Assembly: GCF_036241575.1 (NCBI RefSeq)
Contig: NZ_CP108455.1
Coordinates: 7,361,001-7,425,000 of the forward strand
Length of the DNA stretch: 64,000 nt
From: Streptomyces sp. NBC_01267
GTDB taxonomy: Bacteria > Actinomycetota > Actinomycetes > Streptomycetales > Streptomycetaceae
Direction of reading: 5' to 3'
This document shows, one piece after another, positions 56,689-64,000 of this stretch. Position numbers and translations under genes: made by a program. Position 1 is the first letter of the stretch, and each line of letters opens with the position of its first letter. Under the pieces are notes generated by a model. It was not told the origin of the DNA. It ran no database searches and saw only the letters and a list, made by a program, of their open reading frames with translations.

Positions 56689-57204
56689 TCAGGCGGCCAG
56701 GCGCACGTTCCCCTGCCGGGACACGGCGGACGGTCCGGCGTAACGGCTGCTCAGCCGCGTCACGGAGGTCACGGCGCCGTCCCGGCCGCCCGAAGCGAGA
56801 GCGCGTCCGGAACTGCGGCCGGGCGCCGAGGTGACGGGGGCCGGGGCGGTGCGGGGCCCGGCGTGTCCCGGCCGGGCGGGACCGGTGAGGCGGGCCAGCT
56901 CGCGCTGGCCCAGGGCGAGGAGGTCACCGAGTCCCAGCCCGAGGGCGCGGGCCGCAGCCGCGAGGACTTCGGACGAGGCCTCCTTGCGCCCGCGCTCCAA
57001 CTCGGAGAGGTACGGCATCGAGATCCGGGCCGCGTCGGCCACATCCTTCAGCGTGCGTTCCTGGGCGAGACGCTCGCGACGCAGGACGTCACCCACGACG
57101 TCACGCCACAGCGGCTCCTTGGCCTCGGAGGGCGGCACCGGCGCGGCGGCGACAACCGGGCGCAGAGGAAGGACGCGGGCTTGGTTCGACGCGTGGCTGC
57201 TCAC
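56689..57204 (-). CDS. popR: PopR-like transcriptional activator
   Basis: 171 residues. An XRE-type HTH at ~33-100 (LRRERLAQERTLKDVADAAR, SMPYLSELERGRKEASSEV) matches the ClgR/PopR group; the tail is disordered and ends in VRLAA. In S. lividans, PopR activates clpP3clpP4 and its two C-terminal alanines make it a ClpP1P2 substrate; VRLAA fits such a degron. GTG start 57204 has an SD that abuts it, so an alternative start a few codons in cannot be excluded. Convergent with clpP4. Confidence 0.85.
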   Translation of the reverse strand: MSSHASNQARVLPLRPVVAAAPVPPSEAKEPLWRDVVGDVLRRERLAQERTLKDVADAARISMPYLSELERGRKEASSEVLAAAARALGLGLGDLLALGQRELARLTGPARPGHAGPRTAPAPVTSAPGRSSGRALASGGRDGAVTSVTRLSSRYAGPSAVSRQGNVRLAA

Positions 57205-57249
57205 TCCTCCAGACTAGGAGCGATGTGCCCGGCAGGGCGACAGCAGCGT

Positions 57250-57264
57250 TCTGCCCTCGGCGAA
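57250..57264. promoter_or_regulatory. PopR box upstream of popR
   Basis: TCTGCC-CTC-GGCGAA, 46 bases before the popR start. Matches the clpP3 box at 14 of 15 positions and the PopR consensus slightly better on the right half (GGCGAA). Suggests autoregulation. Confidence 0.55.
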
Positions 57265-57298
57265 TTCGCCCCGAGCCCCGCCCCGCCCCGCCCCGGCC

Positions 57299-57820
57299 TC
57301 AGACCGAGGGTCCGGCGACCTTCGCGACGAAGCCGTTGAGGTTGTCCATGGTGCGGGTCACCCTCTCTTCCAGAGTGAGTGTCTCCTCGTAACGGCCCGC
57401 CCGGAGTTTGGGCTGCCGCTTGCCGCGGATGTACAGCGAGCACGCGAGGTCCTCGCAGAGGTAGATGCCCACGGAGTTGCCCTCCCGCCCCCGTTTACCC
57501 GCCAGGGGTGCCACGAGAAGGTTCACACCGGACGAGGCGTGGCTGGTCAGGCAGACCTGGCAGATGCTGGACTTCACGGCGCTGGCCGACTTGGCTCCGG
57601 GGACCCGGAAGGTCACGCCGATCGGGCCGGATTCCCGAGGTACGACGACATGGGCCCGCAACGGGGCTCCAGGATCGACCCAGCCGAGGAAGTCCAGGTC
57701 CGGCCACGGCAACTCGCCGAAGTCGAGAGGGAGCCGAAGCCGGCTTGCCTCGCCCTTCGTGCAGTTGACGAACGACGAGCGGATCTGATTCTCACTGAGC
57801 GGTTCCACGAGCGGGACCAT
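57299..57820 (-). CDS. FBP-domain zinc-finger protein
   Basis: 173 residues from ATG 57820; a GTG four codons later (VEPLSENQIRSSF) resembles the usual N-terminus and may be the true start. NCTKGEASRL and a four-Cys treble-clef (CQVC, then CEDLAC) followed by RYEETLTLEERV identify the FBP (fibronectin-binding-protein C-terminal-like) family, related to EF-G-binding fusidic-acid-type proteins. A ribosome-linked role is likely by family; no resistance gene adjoins. Confidence 0.85.
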   Translation of the reverse strand: MVPLVEPLSENQIRSSFVNCTKGEASRLRLPLDFGELPWPDLDFLGWVDPGAPLRAHVVVPRESGPIGVTFRVPGAKSASAVKSSICQVCLTSHASSGVNLLVAPLAGKRGREGNSVGIYLCEDLACSLYIRGKRQPKLRAGRYEETLTLEERVTRTMDNLNGFVAKVAGPSV

Positions 57821-57931
57821 ACAGGGCGTCCCCGACACGGACATCCGCATTTCTCCGCGCCCACCGGGAACCGGCCGCCGCACCACCGGACGGCGCTGAG
57901 CGGCCCCGCGCGAAACAGAACCTCGGCCCCG

Positions 57932-58813
57932 TCAGCAGGACCGGAAGACGTAACCCTTCCGACCGGCACGGCGCACATCGATGTCACGGTTCACGACGGA
58001 CAGCTTCGACCCCCACGCGGAACAGCTCTTGTCGAAGTCGCTCCTGCTGTACTCGATGACGAACACGCGATCGGCGTAGGCCTTGGCGTACGTGCCGCAT
58101 TCGTCGTAGTGACCGCATTCCTCCGCCACGGCGAAGTCGAATCCGATCCCGACGTGCTCGGAGGTGAGATCGGCGGTGTTCTTCTGGCCGATCGCGAGCC
58201 CGGCGCTGTGCGCACGCCGGGCCAGCAGCCTGGCGAAGGCAGCGTTGTCCGCCCGGGACAGCCCGCCCTCCGCGCGCTCGTACGAGTCGAGATTGTCCGG
58301 CTCGACGGCTTGGAAGCCGTGCGCCGCGCAGCCGTCGATCCAACCACCCACGATCTCCGCGAGCTGGGCGCGGTGGGCGGCCGTCGAGGTGTCCAGCAGC
58401 GCCTCGTCCCAGTCCTCGTCCGTGACCGGTCTGCCGTCGTCGTCGCGCAGCAGCAGGTCCGGATGGTGGTGTTCCCACCAGTCCAGCGCGTCGGGTTGAG
58501 CCTGGAAGGCGTTGACGTAGCAGACGTTGTACAGGCCTTCGGCAGGCTTGTCACCACGGTCCCGGGCGACGGCCTCCGTCCCGGCCGGCGGCGGGTAGGC
58601 GCCTCCGATCTGGTAGTCGAAGGCCATACCGGCCGTGGGTGCGACCACGGACCGGGCCGGTTTCTCCGCGGCGGGGGCCGCATCGTCGGGAGAGCTGCCG
58701 GCCAGGGTGTGGCACAGCAACAGACCCGCTCCGAGAGCGGCTACGGAGACCACCGCCATGCCGACGACTGCGCCCCTGCGGCGGAAGAGCGGGGGTCGGG
58801 CGAACTCGGGCAC
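57932..58813 (-). CDS. GH114 endo-alpha-1,4-polygalactosaminidase-like protein
   Basis: 293 residues from GTG 58813 (GGAG five bases upstream). One N-terminal membrane anchor/signal (VVGMAVVSVAALGAGLLLC), then a TIM barrel. FDYQIGGAYPPP, VCYVNAF, and EPDNLDSYER resemble family 114, hydrolases of galactosaminoglycans (as in exopolysaccharide degradation). Surface-located. Confidence 0.85.
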   Translation of the reverse strand: MPEFARPPLFRRRGAVVGMAVVSVAALGAGLLLCHTLAGSSPDDAAPAAEKPARSVVAPTAGMAFDYQIGGAYPPPAGTEAVARDRGDKPAEGLYNVCYVNAFQAQPDALDWWEHHHPDLLLRDDDGRPVTDEDWDEALLDTSTAAHRAQLAEIVGGWIDGCAAHGFQAVEPDNLDSYERAEGGLSRADNAAFARLLARRAHSAGLAIGQKNTADLTSEHVGIGFDFAVAEECGHYDECGTYAKAYADRVFVIEYSRSDFDKSCSAWGSKLSVVNRDIDVRRAGRKGYVFRSC

Positions 58814-58850
58814 ACGTACTCCAGTGCAAGTGGTGGTCGGACACCCGCTG

Positions 58851-59381
58851 TCAGACGCCGGTGCGGCCGTCGATGCGTTCGCGGACGAGATCGGCGTGGC
58901 CGTTGTGCCGGGCGTATTCGGCAATCATATGAACGTAGATCCAGCGCAGCGTCACCTCGCCTCCCATGTAGGGGCTGGTGCCGTCCAGTGCGCGTGAGGC
59001 GCAGTTGCCGCGAGCCAGCGAGACCTCGGTGTGCCAGGTGGCGAGGGCTGTCCTGAAGGAGCCGTCGTCGGTGAGGTCGAACCCGCCGTCGAACCTGCCG
59101 TCGGACCGGCCGGAGTCGGAGTCGGATTCGGACGGATAGATCGGCGGGGCTTCTTCCCCGACCAGCACGCGGCGGAACCAGTTCCGCTCCACCTCCGCCA
59201 TGTGCTGGACGAGGCCGAGCAGGGTGAGGGACGACGGCGCCACGGAAGCCTGTCGCAGCTGCTCTTCGTCGAGGTCCTGGCATTTCATCGCGAGCGTGTC
59301 GCGGTAGAAGTCGAGCCAACTCTCCAGCGTGGTCCGCTCATCGCCGTTCAACGGGGGCATGGTGCGCTCGCTTGCAGTCAT
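58851..59381 (-). CDS. DinB-family (DUF664) protein
   Basis: 176 residues from ATG 59381, chosen because members begin TASERT(M)PP-like; two ATG codons a few residues upstream are possible and no SD helps. Three His of the DinB metal site lie in LVQHMAEVER, YVHMIAEYARHNGHADL. DUF664 proteins are bacillithiol/mycothiol-transferase-like; actinomycetes use mycothiol, so such a role is possible. A Ser/Asp/Arg-rich insert (ESDSDSGRSDGRFDGG) is unusual. Confidence 0.82.
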   Translation of the reverse strand: MTASERTMPPLNGDERTTLESWLDFYRDTLAMKCQDLDEEQLRQASVAPSSLTLLGLVQHMAEVERNWFRRVLVGEEAPPIYPSESDSDSGRSDGRFDGGFDLTDDGSFRTALATWHTEVSLARGNCASRALDGTSPYMGGEVTLRWIYVHMIAEYARHNGHADLVRERIDGRTGV

Positions 59382-59478
59382 GATCTGCATCATGCCAGCG
59401 GGGTACGACAACTCCCTTGGCAGAGAGCAACAGGCCGGGCCGGGCCCGCGCCGGACCGAACGACCACTGACCGCCGCG

Positions 59479-59880
59479 TCATGCCCCCAGAGGCTTGCGC
59501 CGGGCGAGGACCGTGCGGTGAGTGATGCGCCAGCCCTGTGGACCGCGGACGATCGTGTCCTCGTACGTAGCGCTTCCGCATGTTCCGTCCGCGTTCACGC
59601 CGATCCCCTTCGACCGGGCGTGCACCAGGTCCCCGGTCGCCGGTGTGAGGACGATGTTCGTCACATGGTGAGCTACCGGGTTCGCCTCGCCGAGCGCGAG
59701 CGCCGCCTGCTTGATGGCTGCTACTCCCCGCAGTGGGGCCTGGCCGAAGTCCGTGACGTCGTACACCACATCGGCGGTGAACAGTTCTTCCAGGCGGTCC
59801 AGTTCTCCCGCGTCGATCAGATGGCCGTGCATGGAGATCAGATCGGTGATCGCGTCGCGGTCCTCTGCGGCCAGCTCCAT
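59479..59880 (-). CDS. SnoaL-like NTF2-fold protein
   Basis: 133 residues from ATG 59880 (AAAGGA upstream). The alpha+beta barrel is indicated by ELDRLEELFTADVVYDVTDF, then THRTVLARR. SnoaL-like proteins include cyclases and hydratases or are non-catalytic; no polyketide genes adjoin, so no reaction is assigned. Confidence 0.78.
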   Translation of the reverse strand: MELAAEDRDAITDLISMHGHLIDAGELDRLEELFTADVVYDVTDFGQAPLRGVAAIKQAALALGEANPVAHHVTNIVLTPATGDLVHARSKGIGVNADGTCGSATYEDTIVRGPQGWRITHRTVLARRKPLGA

Positions 59881-60577
59881 GACGGTCCTTTCGTCGTGGG
59901 GCCTCTGGACAGACTCGGAGCCCCCGGACATCAACAGCGGCCCGAGGATAGCCGACCGGAACGCGCGGGCGAGCCGGGCGGCTCCGGATACGGGGATCCG
60001 TACGCGATCCGAAGCCGCCTTCCTCCCCTCGAGGAGATGTGTAAATCGGGAAAGTCAGCCCATTTGTGGCATGTGGGCGAATTCGACCATGCCGACAGGT
60101 CAGACTTCGACGACGCGGAGCGGGGCTTAAACAGAGCCTGTTCGAGGTGATCGACGGCATCTACCAGGTCTCTACCAGGTCCGGAACCTGGACCTGTCGA
60201 ACCTGACACTGGTCGAGGGCGACACAGGTGTCGTCGTCATCGACCCCCTGATCTCCGCCGAGACCGCGTCGGCGGCGCTCGCGCTGTACCGCGAACACCG
60301 CGGTGACCGCCCCATGACCGGGCTGATCTACACGCATCGCACGGCGACCACTTCGGCGGCTTGCTCGGCGTGCTGCCGCACGGCCACGCCCCGGTTCCGG
60401 CTTCCGGAACTCATGGATACCCGTCGCGACCGCCATCGCCGTCATGGCGCGGATCAGTGCGGTCTGTCCGGCTGCTTTCCGTCCGGGCACCGCCGCAGCC
60501 GACGCGGACGGGCACGTGGTGCAGAGCGGCGTCTCCCTCCCGTGGTTCGCGGGAGGGAGACGCTGTACGTACTCGGG
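59881..60577. other. Gene-poor interval with decayed gene
   Basis: 697 bases between the SnoaL-like and GlcG-like genes. Holds the alkylsulfatase remnant at 60037-60385. The first ~150 and last ~190 bases show no credible coding frame. Minus-strand AGQTALIRAMTAMAVATG (about 60425-60480) might be another fragment, but it is too short to name. Confidence 0.6.
60037..60385 (+). pseudogene. Metallo-beta-lactamase-fold alkylsulfatase remnant
   Basis: Pieces of one gene in two or three frames: EFDHADRSDFDDAERGL (60085-60130 region), then FEVIDGIYQV and VRNLDLSNLTLVEGDTG, VVVIDPLISAETA, then GLIYTHR. In SdsA1-type alkyl sulfatases these segments lie ~45 residues apart, so an internal stretch was deleted. 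A 10-base direct duplication (CTACCAGGTC twice at 60161-60181) breaks the frame, and the metal motif THxHxDH is damaged (CATCGCACGGCGACC). The rest of the ~600-residue gene is absent. Confidence 0.75.
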
Positions 60578-60991
60578 TCAGCCCGCCGCGGCAGCCGCAC
60601 CCGCCTCAGCGATGGGCTCGTCCTCGCCCTTGGTCCCGCCGGCCACACCGATGGCTCCCGCGATCGCTCCGTCGACGAAGATCGGGATGCCGCCGGGGAG
60701 CAGCGCGGAACCCGGCTGTGTGGCCATGGTGGCGAGCAGGATGGGGTCCTGCGCGGCGAACTTGGCGAAGGCCACCGTGGGCAAGCCGAGCCCGGCTGCC
60801 GTGATCGCCTTGTGGGTGGCGACGTTCGTGGACCAGAACGTGGCGGTGTCCATACGGGCGAGAGTCTGGAGATTGCCGCCGCTGTCCACGACAGCGACGG
60901 TGACGGCGACCTTCAGGTTCGCTGCCTGTGCCAGTGCGGCGTCCAGGACTCGACGGGCGACCTCGGCGGACAGTACCGGAGAAGTGGTCAC
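60578..60991 (-). CDS. GlcG/HbpS-family protein
   Basis: 137 residues. VDSGGNLQTLARMD and the C-terminal GGIPIFVDGAIAGAIGVAGG match the GlcG/HbpS family, which includes the extracellular heme-binding HbpS of Streptomyces; here no signal peptide is present, so it is cytosolic. Last in line after the methyltransferase and the heme-dioxygenase-like genes, a position that makes a heme-related role worth considering. Confidence 0.87.
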   Translation of the reverse strand: MTTSPVLSAEVARRVLDAALAQAANLKVAVTVAVVDSGGNLQTLARMDTATFWSTNVATHKAITAAGLGLPTVAFAKFAAQDPILLATMATQPGSALLPGGIPIFVDGAIAGAIGVAGGTKGEDEPIAEAGAAAAAG

Positions 60992-61051
60992 GGAATGGCT
61001 CCTGTTGTTGTGGTGTCGTTTCTCGGGACGGGGGAGTAGGGGGATCGAGTT

Positions 61052-62227
61052 TTACCGGAGGGCGAAGCGGAACATGGCCTCATTGAGCGGTCCCGGCGTT
61101 CCGGGGAGGCAACTGTCTTTGTCCACGAACCTTTTCAGGTACCCCGCTCCTTCGGTCCCACCGGATCCCTTGAGTTGACGGGGAAGATACAGTCGGCCGA
61201 AGCCGTAGTGCCGTCCCCGCCAGGTCATCAGTGAACGCTCCACCGTAGCGAATGCGGCGCTCAACTCCGGGGAATCAGAGGCCAGAACAGCTCCCCGGAG
61301 TGACCAATGGGCCCGATAGGGTGGATCGTTCAACATGCGCAGATGATCGATTCGTTCGAACACCTCGGATTTCCGGGGGTCGTATCCGAACAGCGCCAAC
61401 TCCATCAGGTGGAAATTCAATGACTGCACCGCGCTGGCAGCCCCGGTGGCCTCTCGGAAGTTCATGAACTGCTCGGGCGAGAGCGTCCTGAGGGCATGGA
61501 AAATCCCCTTGATCAGCTCGGAGCACGCAGCCACCTGACCGATACGGAACTGGGCTTCCTCCCGGTCGCCGGAGTCCATGGCGACGATCGCCCGACAGGC
61601 GGTCCACCGGGAAAGATAGAAAGCGAGTTCGCACGCATGAACGGAGCGCAGAAAGATGTGCTCGTTGTCGTCATCGGATTGCGTGAACGCCGTGCACCGG
61701 GTGAGTACGTACAGCCGCCACCGCAAAGCCGCGTCGGTCCCGGCACCGTGGGCGACATCGGCCCCGTGCACCGGCCCCACCGGGTTGATGACCACGTCGT
61801 CCACCTGCCCGATCACCGCGTGCAGCCGGGCAAGTCGCTCCGGCAGGTAGGGAAGAGCGCCGGGCCGGACATCTTCCCGCGCCTGTTCCCAGGCGGCCAG
61901 ATCGGCGAGGGTCGCGCGCATGGCAAGAGTCACGGCCGCGACCGGATCCTCCCCGTACGGTGCGAGGAACCAGTCGTAGACATGGAGACTGGTGTAGCGG
62001 TAGTACTCGGGAATCCGCTCACTCCGGCTGAACGGCCGGGTCAGCAACCGGATCGTTTCCGCTTCCGTTGCGTGGCTGTCCACCGCCACGGCCTCGTACG
62101 ATCCCGCCAGTCGATCGCGCTCGGATTCGGTCAGCGCGGCCCGGCCGCGGGTGCTCTGGAGTCTGGCTATGTTCTCGGCGTCGCCGGGCAGGCTCGGTCC
62201 GGTCGGCTCGGTCGGCGTGCCGTGCAT
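61052..62227 (-). CDS. Tryptophan 2,3-dioxygenase-like heme enzyme
   Basis: 391 residues versus ~280 for bacterial TDO. The C-terminal two thirds carry the family marks: DDDNEHIFLRSVHACELAFY (distal-type His197), FMNFREATGAASAVQS (257-269 region), and TWRGRHYGFGRLYLPRQLKG with the probable heme-ligand His340, followed by GSGGTEGAGYL, close to the GTGGSSG loop. The first ~170 residues are extra. Relatives include kynurenine-forming TDO, the oxygenase MarE and the PrnB/tyrosine-hydroxylase branch of natural-product pathways. Starts four bases after the methyltransferase stop. Confidence 0.83.
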   Translation of the reverse strand: MHGTPTEPTGPSLPGDAENIARLQSTRGRAALTESERDRLAGSYEAVAVDSHATEAETIRLLTRPFSRSERIPEYYRYTSLHVYDWFLAPYGEDPVAAVTLAMRATLADLAAWEQAREDVRPGALPYLPERLARLHAVIGQVDDVVINPVGPVHGADVAHGAGTDAALRWRLYVLTRCTAFTQSDDDNEHIFLRSVHACELAFYLSRWTACRAIVAMDSGDREEAQFRIGQVAACSELIKGIFHALRTLSPEQFMNFREATGAASAVQSLNFHLMELALFGYDPRKSEVFERIDHLRMLNDPPYRAHWSLRGAVLASDSPELSAAFATVERSLMTWRGRHYGFGRLYLPRQLKGSGGTEGAGYLKRFVDKDSCLPGTPGPLNEAMFRFALR

Positions 62228-62230
62228 GGG

Positions 62231-63241
62231 TCAGCCCCCGTCCTCTGCTGAACGGCCGACGACAAGGTGCTTCTCGCGGCTGGAGCGGCGCACCTCGCAG
62301 TCGACGAAGCCCGATGCGTGCAGCAGATCCAGGAATTCACCAGCGGTTCGGTGCCGGCCCCGGGTTTCGACGTGCATGGAGAGGTTCATCACCGCCGTGG
62401 CCAGCGGTCGGTGACCGTCGTCGTCGAAGAGCCGATCCATCACCAGCACCCGACCGCCGGGTTCGCAGGCCCGATGCGCCTTGCGCAGCAGCTCCAGACA
62501 GGTGGCGTCGTCCCAGTCGGAGAGGATGTAACCGAAGGCGAGGCAGTCACCCCCGGGCAGCTGGTCGCGGAAGAAGTCCCCGGGTGCGAAGGAGAGCCGG
62601 TCGCCGAGGCCGTAGTCCTCCCGGGTCCGCGCGAGGTGAGGTGCCACATGCGGCAGGTCGAAGACGGTGGCGTGGAGCGCCGGCGTACGGAGCAGCGCGG
62701 AGACCGAGAACGGACCGTTCGCCCCGCCGACATCCACCAGTCGGCGGACCCCACGCAGCCCGGCGAGCTCCACCAGTTCACCCGAGACGTCGAAGCTCAA
62801 CTGCCACATGGCACGGAGAAAGTCGGCCACCGACCCGGCGTCCGCGTACATCGCCTCGAAGGGGGCGGGGAGCGCTGCGTCCACCGACGCCTTGCCTTGT
62901 GACAGATAGGCGTCCAGCTGCGGCATCCGACCGGCGGTGCTGGTGACGAGATGCCCGACGAACGCGCCGGCATAGCGGGAATGGGCCGGGTCCAGATACG
63001 GAGCGGATTCCGTGGGCACCAGGTACCGGCCGTGGCTGTCCTCGTCCAGGACCCCGAACGCACGGAGCGCGATGAGTAGCCGGCCGAGAGTCTCCTCGGC
63101 GGCCCCGGTGCCGGCGGCGATCTTCCCGGTACTGCTCGCTCCGTGCTCGATCAGAAACGCGAATACGCCATGCCGGTCGGCCAAGTGAACGGCATGGGTG
63201 GCGTGCATGCCGAATACCGCCCGTTCCAGCGTCTCGGGCAT
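62231..63241 (-). CDS. SAM-dependent O-methyltransferase-like protein
   Basis: 336 residues from ATG 63241 (weak SD; a start at 63343 would add 34 unlike residues). An N-terminal dimerisation wing (HATHAVHLADRHGVF) precedes the SAM domain with VDVGGANGPFSVSA, VFDLPHVAP and GDFF. This is the ASMT/antibiotic O-methyltransferase family, but GYILSDWDD replaces the usual LHDW catalytic His with Ser241, as in variants with altered chemistry such as RdmB. TDO-like gene follows with three bases between. Confidence 0.87.
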   Translation of the reverse strand: MPETLERAVFGMHATHAVHLADRHGVFAFLIEHGASSTGKIAAGTGAAEETLGRLLIALRAFGVLDEDSHGRYLVPTESAPYLDPAHSRYAGAFVGHLVTSTAGRMPQLDAYLSQGKASVDAALPAPFEAMYADAGSVADFLRAMWQLSFDVSGELVELAGLRGVRRLVDVGGANGPFSVSALLRTPALHATVFDLPHVAPHLARTREDYGLGDRLSFAPGDFFRDQLPGGDCLAFGYILSDWDDATCLELLRKAHRACEPGGRVLVMDRLFDDDGHRPLATAVMNLSMHVETRGRHRTAGEFLDLLHASGFVDCEVRRSSREKHLVVGRSAEDGG

Positions 63242-63605
63242 CCCGCTTTCGGTCCGCTCCGGCAGTGCGCCGCCCACCGGGAATTGTGGTGCGGTGCGAC
63301 ATGAGTCCAGGTTGCCGAGGCCGTCTTGTGCAGCGTGCCCCACTGCTGCCCCCTCTCGCCGGCTTTCGCCAGGCCATCGGAATCCACCACGAGCGTGTGG
63401 GCCTCAGCATGGCCCGAATCCGGAGTCCTTCCGGGGCGGCGACCGATAAACCGTCCGGTCGTGCGGGGTGCCGCCCGTGCTGTTGGAGGATCGGCCGCGA
63501 CGGACCATGCATCAACTACCCGTGTCCCCACCCGAACTGGGGATGTGGCAGAGACTGACCGGCCTCAACAATGGGCGGCGAACGTGATCGAGGAAGTTGG
63601 TGCGA
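63242..63605. other. Divergent promoter region of the putative biosynthetic locus
   Basis: 364 bases between the methyltransferase and the amine-oxidase gene. Minus-strand frame near 63300-63440 encodes LVVDSDGLAKAGERGQQWG-like text, possibly a gene remnant. GAGGAAG precedes the oxidase ATG. No clear operator was identified. Confidence 0.4.
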
Positions 63606-64000
63606 ATGCTTAGCATGCCGTCACAGAGCTCTGGGCAGTCCCGCTCCTCACGGGCCGGGACGAAGAAACGGATCACCATCATCGGTGCCGGCATATCCGG
63701 CTTGGTGGCGGCGTACGAACTCGAACGGCGTGGCCACACCGTCGAAATGCTGGAGGGGAGACTGCAACTCGGCGGCAGGGTACGCACTCACCGATTCCTG
63801 CCCGACCGCCCGGGGCCCTCGGTGGAACTCGGCGCCATGCGGGTGCCGGCCACCCACCACCGCACCATGCATTATGTGCGCGAACTCGGACTGGCCGACC
63901 GGGTAAGGGAGTTCAAGACGCTGTTCCAGGACGACACCGGGTACCTGGAGACACACTCGGGGCACCAGCGGATACATGACGCCTCACCGGCTCTCGTACA
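63606..64000 (+). CDS. FAD-dependent amine/L-amino-acid oxidase, N-terminal part
   Basis: Starts at ATG 63606 (GAGGAAG upstream) and runs off the right edge at residue 131. After a ~20-residue polar head, KKRITIIGAGISGLVAAYE is the FAD Rossmann with the family GGRVRTHRF and ELGAMRVPATHH segments, which match L-amino-acid oxidases or monoamine oxidases, including L-tryptophan oxidases. Divergent from the methyltransferase/dioxygenase genes. Substrate not inferable from this part. Confidence 0.85.
   Translation, partial: MLSMPSQSSGQSRSSRAGTKKRITIIGAGISGLVAAYELERRGHTVEMLEGRLQLGGRVRTHRFLPDRPGPSVELGAMRVPATHHRTMHYVRELGLADRVREFKTLFQDDTGYLETHSGHQRIHDASPALV

Noticed and set aside
57276..57298. CCCCG pentamer run upstream of the FBP gene end
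   Set aside because: Short low-complexity GC run, common in such genomes; not clearly functional.
63151..63531. Minus-strand frame overlapping the methyltransferase start, containing LVVDSDGLAKAGERGQQWG
   Set aside because: Reminiscent of small WXG/ESX-like segments but too short, out of frame with the methyltransferase and without SD; kept only as a possible remnant.

Overview
The window reads as a chromosomal stretch from a Streptomyces-type actinomycete. GC content is very high, many genes start with GTG or TTG, ATGA/GTGA gene overlaps are common, and there are Tat and lipoprotein exports, an ergothioneine operon, a ClpP3/ClpP4/PopR module and a probable DasR operator. No tRNA, rRNA or CRISPR array was seen.

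Layout: 1-12.1 kb is glycan-oriented. It holds the end of a GH92 mannosidase, a Tat-exported GH29 fucosidase with a predicted leaderless promoter, an aldo/keto reductase plus amidohydrolase pair that fits oxidative L-fucose catabolism, an odd zinc-finger SDR, a PAS-GAF-SpoIIE phosphatase and a WS/DGAT acyltransferase. 12.1-16.1 kb is a LytTR/LytS two-component system wrapped around a Na+/solute symporter. 16.1-19.4 kb has an ECF sigma factor and a stress-protein/membrane-protein operon. 19.7-27.1 kb holds a DUF574 methyltransferase fused by overlap to an rmdA-like c-di-GMP enzyme, a LysR regulator and an sdhCAB operon. 27.2-35.1 kb carries a UvrA paralogue, diaminopimelate decarboxylase, an APC permease, and a class I DAHP synthase preceded by a Trp/Tyr-codon leader peptide and terminator (attenuator).

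35.2-43 kb has a luciferase-like monooxygenase, a dodecin, a DasA-like lipoprotein with a DasR-like operator, and egtABCD. 43-49.2 kb has a GH18 enzyme, a thiolase, a frameshifted aldehyde dehydrogenase, thioredoxin and a disulfide flavoprotein. 49.2-55.2 kb has a GtrA protein interrupted near its 3' end by a MITE-like inverted repeat, a glycosyltransferase, an aquaporin, a ricin-lectin protein and a second GH29 fucosidase. 55.3-57.2 kb is clpP3-clpP4-popR, with matching boxes before clpP3 and popR. 57.3-60 kb holds small accessory genes and GH114. 60-64 kb has a decayed alkylsulfatase gene and then a small possible biosynthetic locus: a GlcG/HbpS protein, a tryptophan-dioxygenase-like heme enzyme and a methyltransferase, divergent from an FAD amine oxidase cut by the window edge.

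The items most worth follow-up are the DAHP-synthase attenuator, the dioxygenase/methyltransferase/oxidase locus, the ClpP4 subunit lacking its catalytic His, the zinc-finger SDR lacking the catalytic Tyr, and the tandem repeats that span stop codons at three gene ends.
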